Source: CAZGMN01 sp964645765 (GTDB lineage: Bacteria; Acidobacteriota; Aminicenantia; Aminicenantales; Aminicenantaceae). From it: DNA of 64,000 nucleotides. The stretch is taken from positions 38,835 through 102,834 of the forward strand of contig CAZYBE010000009.1 of NCBI GenBank assembly GCA_964645765.1, written 5' to 3'. The first letter of the stretch is position 1, and every line of letters begins with the position of its first letter. A program made the position numbers and the translations under genes. The notes below the pieces were generated by a model that worked only from the letters and a program-made list of their open reading frames with translations, was not told where the DNA came from and did no database searches. Below, one piece after another: positions 61,397 through 64,000 of the stretch.

Positions 61397-63307
61397 ATGA
61401 CAGCCAAGGGTTCTAAGCTGCTTAAGACAATATCGATTCTCGTCTTTTTTCTCTTTATTCATAGCTTCTTCCCCCTCTCAACCAACTTTGGAGTGAGAAC
61501 TGCTTCATGTTTCCCAGTCCAGCTATCTCTTCGCTTCTTCCCTTCCTTTCTCAGGCCGGGCTTAGACCGAAACCCTGCGGCCAAAGAAGGATACACGTTT
61601 GGAACCCCCGCCAGTCGGTTCTCAATGGCAAACCGTTGGGCATATGAATCCATCGCCAAAGTCGCGTTAATAAAAATTTATAAGAAGAAAGTTGGGGATT
61701 ATGAAATCCTCTATTCTCCCCAGGTCAAGATTGTTCAGGAGCTCGAAACCTGTTTTATCGCTCATGTCAGCTCAGACTTCTACCCCAAGCTTTATCGTGC
61801 AGGATTTAATTTTGAGTATCTCGATGAAGATATCAAAGGCAAGAAGTATTACCTTGTCTTTTGTCCTCCTTATTTTGATCTAAGCATATTGGGATTTTAT
61901 GGAAGTGTAAGGCAAATCGAGGAGCGCATTGCTCTTTTCTGGTCTGACAGAAAGAATGCCAGGGAAATTTTGCCGGCTCAACTTGAGATGGTAGCCCTTC
62001 CTGACGAGCCCTTGCAATCTTTTAAGCAAAAATCCTTAATCTCGCTTGAAGCTGTTCGTCCAGAATTAGAACTCCCCATAAGATATGAGACTAACCCTGT
62101 TATCCTGGAAATAGTCAATCAAGTTTCAAAAGATAACCTGCGGGGCTACATTCAAAGTCTACAGGACTTTCAAACTCGATACGCTTCGACATCGAATTGC
62201 GAGCAGGCTGGAGATTTTATCCATGATTTCTTTCTAAGCTTAGGCATCGAGGCCGAACAGGATTCTTTGAGTTTTGGATATATCTATTCTTCAAACAATA
62301 TTATCGGCACGCTTCCGGGCAAGGTCGACCCATCTCAAGTTGTTATCATTTGCGCTCACTATGACTCTATCAGTAATCAACGTTATACATTGGCTCCTGG
62401 AGCAGACGACAATGCCAGCGGATGCGCAGCCGTCATGGAGGCGGCGAGAATCTTAAAAGACCACTCCTTTGATTTTTCTGTGAAATTCATCTGCTTTTCT
62501 GCTGAGGAATGGGGACTCTACGGGAGCAGAGATTACGCTCAACAAGCCCGCCTGAGGCGAGAAGATATTATCGCAGTCATAAATCTGGATATGATCGCCT
62601 ATACAGATTTTCTGCCCGAAGATTTGGACATCATCGGCAATCCTTCCTCCGAATGGCTGATAAACTGCTTCTCTTCGACGGCTAAGACATACGCAATTCT
62701 CGATACACTTAGAATTGTGAATTCTTCCTTTGTCTGGAGTGACCATGCCTCGTTTTGGAACAGCGGCTACAGTGCCATCTGCGGGATAGAAGACGCCAAT
62801 GTGCCAAATCCTTATTACCATACGACTCAAGATACAATCGATACTTTAAATTTAGATTTCATGACTGAGGCCGTCAAAGCCTCCTTAGCCACAGTTGCTG
62901 AATTGGCTCAGCCTGTAAGCTCTCCTCAAACGCCCACGGGTTTGAATTCACGGAGCCAGATCGTAAGCTCTCTTTTTTTGAGCAGAAAGACTGTCTTTCT
63001 GAGCTGGAGCGATAATCCAGACCCGGTTATTGGCTATAACGTTTATAGAACCACAACCTCGCATTTGGATTATCAGAAACTCAACAGCAGTCTTCTCGCT
63101 CAGACATCTTACGTCGATAGAAATCTCGATGCAGATACAAGCTATTTTTATGTCATAACAGCCGTCAACGGCCTGGGCAACGAGAGCAATTTCTCAAAGG
63201 AGGTTACAGACAATGAAGGGAGTTCCTATCCGAGCAGAAAAAGCATCTTAAAAAGAGATAGTGTAGATTATATCAAGGGCACGAAAAAACAATTTTTAAA
63301 TAATTAA
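61397..63307 (+). CDS. Exported M28-family metallopeptidase with a fibronectin-type III domain
   Basis: The 636-residue protein is started at the ATG at 61397 (GGAAG upstream), giving a signal peptide (LKTISILVFFLFIHSFF). The M28 zinc aminopeptidase domain has the metal ligands in VVIICAHYDSIS, GADDNASG, FSAEEWGLYGS (catalytic Glu), INLDMIAY and PNPYYHTTQDTIDT. Residues ~510-610 form a fibronectin type III domain (PDPVIGYNVYRTTTSHLDYQ). It would cut peptides outside the cell. Confidence 0.9.
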   Translation: MTAKGSKLLKTISILVFFLFIHSFFPLSTNFGVRTASCFPVQLSLRFFPSFLRPGLDRNPAAKEGYTFGTPASRFSMANRWAYESIAKVALIKIYKKKVGDYEILYSPQVKIVQELETCFIAHVSSDFYPKLYRAGFNFEYLDEDIKGKKYYLVFCPPYFDLSILGFYGSVRQIEERIALFWSDRKNAREILPAQLEMVALPDEPLQSFKQKSLISLEAVRPELELPIRYETNPVILEIVNQVSKDNLRGYIQSLQDFQTRYASTSNCEQAGDFIHDFFLSLGIEAEQDSLSFGYIYSSNNIIGTLPGKVDPSQVVIICAHYDSISNQRYTLAPGADDNASGCAAVMEAARILKDHSFDFSVKFICFSAEEWGLYGSRDYAQQARLRREDIIAVINLDMIAYTDFLPEDLDIIGNPSSEWLINCFSSTAKTYAILDTLRIVNSSFVWSDHASFWNSGYSAICGIEDANVPNPYYHTTQDTIDTLNLDFMTEAVKASLATVAELAQPVSSPQTPTGLNSRSQIVSSLFLSRKTVFLSWSDNPDPVIGYNVYRTTTSHLDYQKLNSSLLAQTSYVDRNLDADTSYFYVITAVNGLGNESNFSKEVTDNEGSSYPSRKSILKRDSVDYIKGTKKQFLNN

Positions 63308-63310
63308 ATC

Positions 63311-63388
63311 ATGAATAAAAAGAGGATATTGAGAGGCGAGAAAAGTCTTAACGCTTCTCTTGGATTTCTCTTGATATGGCAAGATTAA
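63311..63388 (+). pseudogene. Tandem duplicate of the next gene's 5' end (stops after 25 codons)
   Basis: The ORF reads MNKKRILRGEKSLNASLGF, then LLIWQD, stop. It closely matches the first 23 codons of the next gene (MNKKRTLSGRKTFMASFGF...LLIW), which begins 81 bases later, a multiple of three. It is a remnant or a leader created by an 81-bp tandem duplication. Confidence 0.7.
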
Positions 63389-63391
63389 ATT

Positions 63392-64000
63392 ATGAATAAA
63401 AAAAGAACATTGAGTGGCAGAAAAACTTTTATGGCCTCTTTTGGATTTCTCTTGATATGGCTATTTTTTTGGAGACCTTCTCTTCTGCACTCAGACCAAG
63501 GCCAGTCCCATATTTCATTTTCATTTTCTTTTGGATATTTTCAACCAACGGAGGAAGCTTTTAAGGAGCTCTACGGAAACAATAAATTCCAGCTTGGTTT
63601 GAACTTGAGTTTTGCCTTAAAGAGAAATTTGTCTGTCTATTCGGGATTAAGATATTTGCGTTGCAGAGGCGAAACAAAAATTGCTGGTCAAGAATTTCAA
63701 GAAGAGAAATATAAGCTGAGATTCACGATATACTCCATCCCTCTTGGCTTAATCTATTCCTTCTCTTACAAGAAGGTTCATCCATTCCTTGGGGGTGGCG
63801 TTAGCTACAACATTTACAAGGAAATCTGGGACGAGCTTGGTATTTCTTTCGAGAACAAAAAAATTGGTTTTTTCCTCATGGGAGGAGCCGAATATTTCAT
63901 CTGGAAAAGGTTTGCTCTTCTGGGCAAGGCTCAGTACAGCTCAATTCCGACAAAGCATGGGGCAAAACTTGATGAAAATGTAAACCTCGGAGGCACTGAG
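63392..64000 (+). CDS. Outer-membrane beta-barrel protein, N-terminal part (cut by window edge)
   Basis: The gene begins MNKKRTLSGRKTFMASFGF with a hydrophobic export segment (FLLIWLFFWRPSLLHSD) and runs off the window; 203 codons are visible. Alternating strand-like segments (LRYLRCRGETKIAGQ, FTIYSIPLGLIYSFSYK, HPFLGGGVSYNIYKE) fit an OmpA-like or porin-type beta-barrel fold. Length and C terminus are unknown. Confidence 0.72.
   Translation, partial: MNKKRTLSGRKTFMASFGFLLIWLFFWRPSLLHSDQGQSHISFSFSFGYFQPTEEAFKELYGNNKFQLGLNLSFALKRNLSVYSGLRYLRCRGETKIAGQEFQEEKYKLRFTIYSIPLGLIYSFSYKKVHPFLGGGVSYNIYKEIWDELGISFENKKIGFFLMGGAEYFIWKRFALLGKAQYSSIPTKHGAKLDENVNLGGTE

Noticed and set aside
1..64000. tRNA genes, CRISPR arrays, prophage or transposase genes
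   Set aside because: None recognised on either strand; the repeats seen are palindromic and dispersed, not CRISPR-spaced.

Overview
The window looks like a chromosomal segment of an uncultured, anaerobic, Gram-negative-type bacterium with intermediate GC content. Exported six-bladed beta-propeller proteins, outer-membrane beta-barrels, many export signals, glycan hydrolases and numerous small palindromic repeats fit a Candidatus Aminicenantes/Acidobacteriota-like genome. That placement is inferred from style and gene content; there is no rRNA marker in the window. No tRNA, rRNA, CRISPR array or transposase was seen.

Layout. 1-9 kb: two molybdenum-hydroxylase gene sets (one apparently cytoplasmic with a [4Fe-4S]-type FAD subunit, one with a Tat signal) with maturation genes mocA and xdhC and a THEP1-like NTPase. 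9-28 kb: exported beta-propeller protein, 5'-nucleotidase, cyclase, RRM protein, GH127 hydrolase, a sodium:solute symporter followed by three very small membrane-protein genes, HicBA, a ketopantoate-reductase-like enzyme, a DUF4091 glycosidase-like protein, a lipase, a PlsB-like acyltransferase, two exported GerW-like proteins and an outer-membrane barrel. 28-36 kb: an MFS transporter and, on the minus strand, a six-gene nitrogenase-like operon (HTH-GNAT regulator, NifB, two different NifH-like ATPases, NifD-like and NifK-like subunits). 36-42 kb: an AT-rich block with NuoE/NuoF-like diaphorase subunits, a tiny Cys-rich protein, a sigma-54 promoter with upstream activator-type sites, and a sigma-54 activator/histidine kinase pair. 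42-49 kb: GH38 and GH63 glycosidases and an AAA/DUF4143 ATPase. 49-55 kb: two APC permeases, an amidohydrolase and a small accessory patch with a decayed nucleotidyltransferase and a possible winged-helix nuclease. 55-61 kb: fatty/aromatic acyl-CoA genes (FabG-like, HAD/ECH fusion, thiolase, BamA-type ring-opening hydrolase). 61-64 kb: M28 peptidase and a partial outer-membrane protein.

The most interesting system is the nitrogenase-like operon at 29399-35694. It keeps NifB, both NifH cluster cysteines, and the NifD P-cluster and cofactor cysteines. It lacks NifEN, lacks two of the three NifK P-cluster cysteines, shows no recognisable counterpart of the NifD cofactor histidine motif, and has two unlike NifH proteins. 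I infer a reductase for a substrate other than N2. Its first gene has a sigma-70-like promoter overlapped by a 32-bp near-perfect palindrome, and a 132-bp copy of the nifK-like 3' end lies on the far side of the neighbouring transporter. Upstream, the diaphorase operon could supply low-potential electrons and is probably controlled by the adjacent sigma-54 two-component system.
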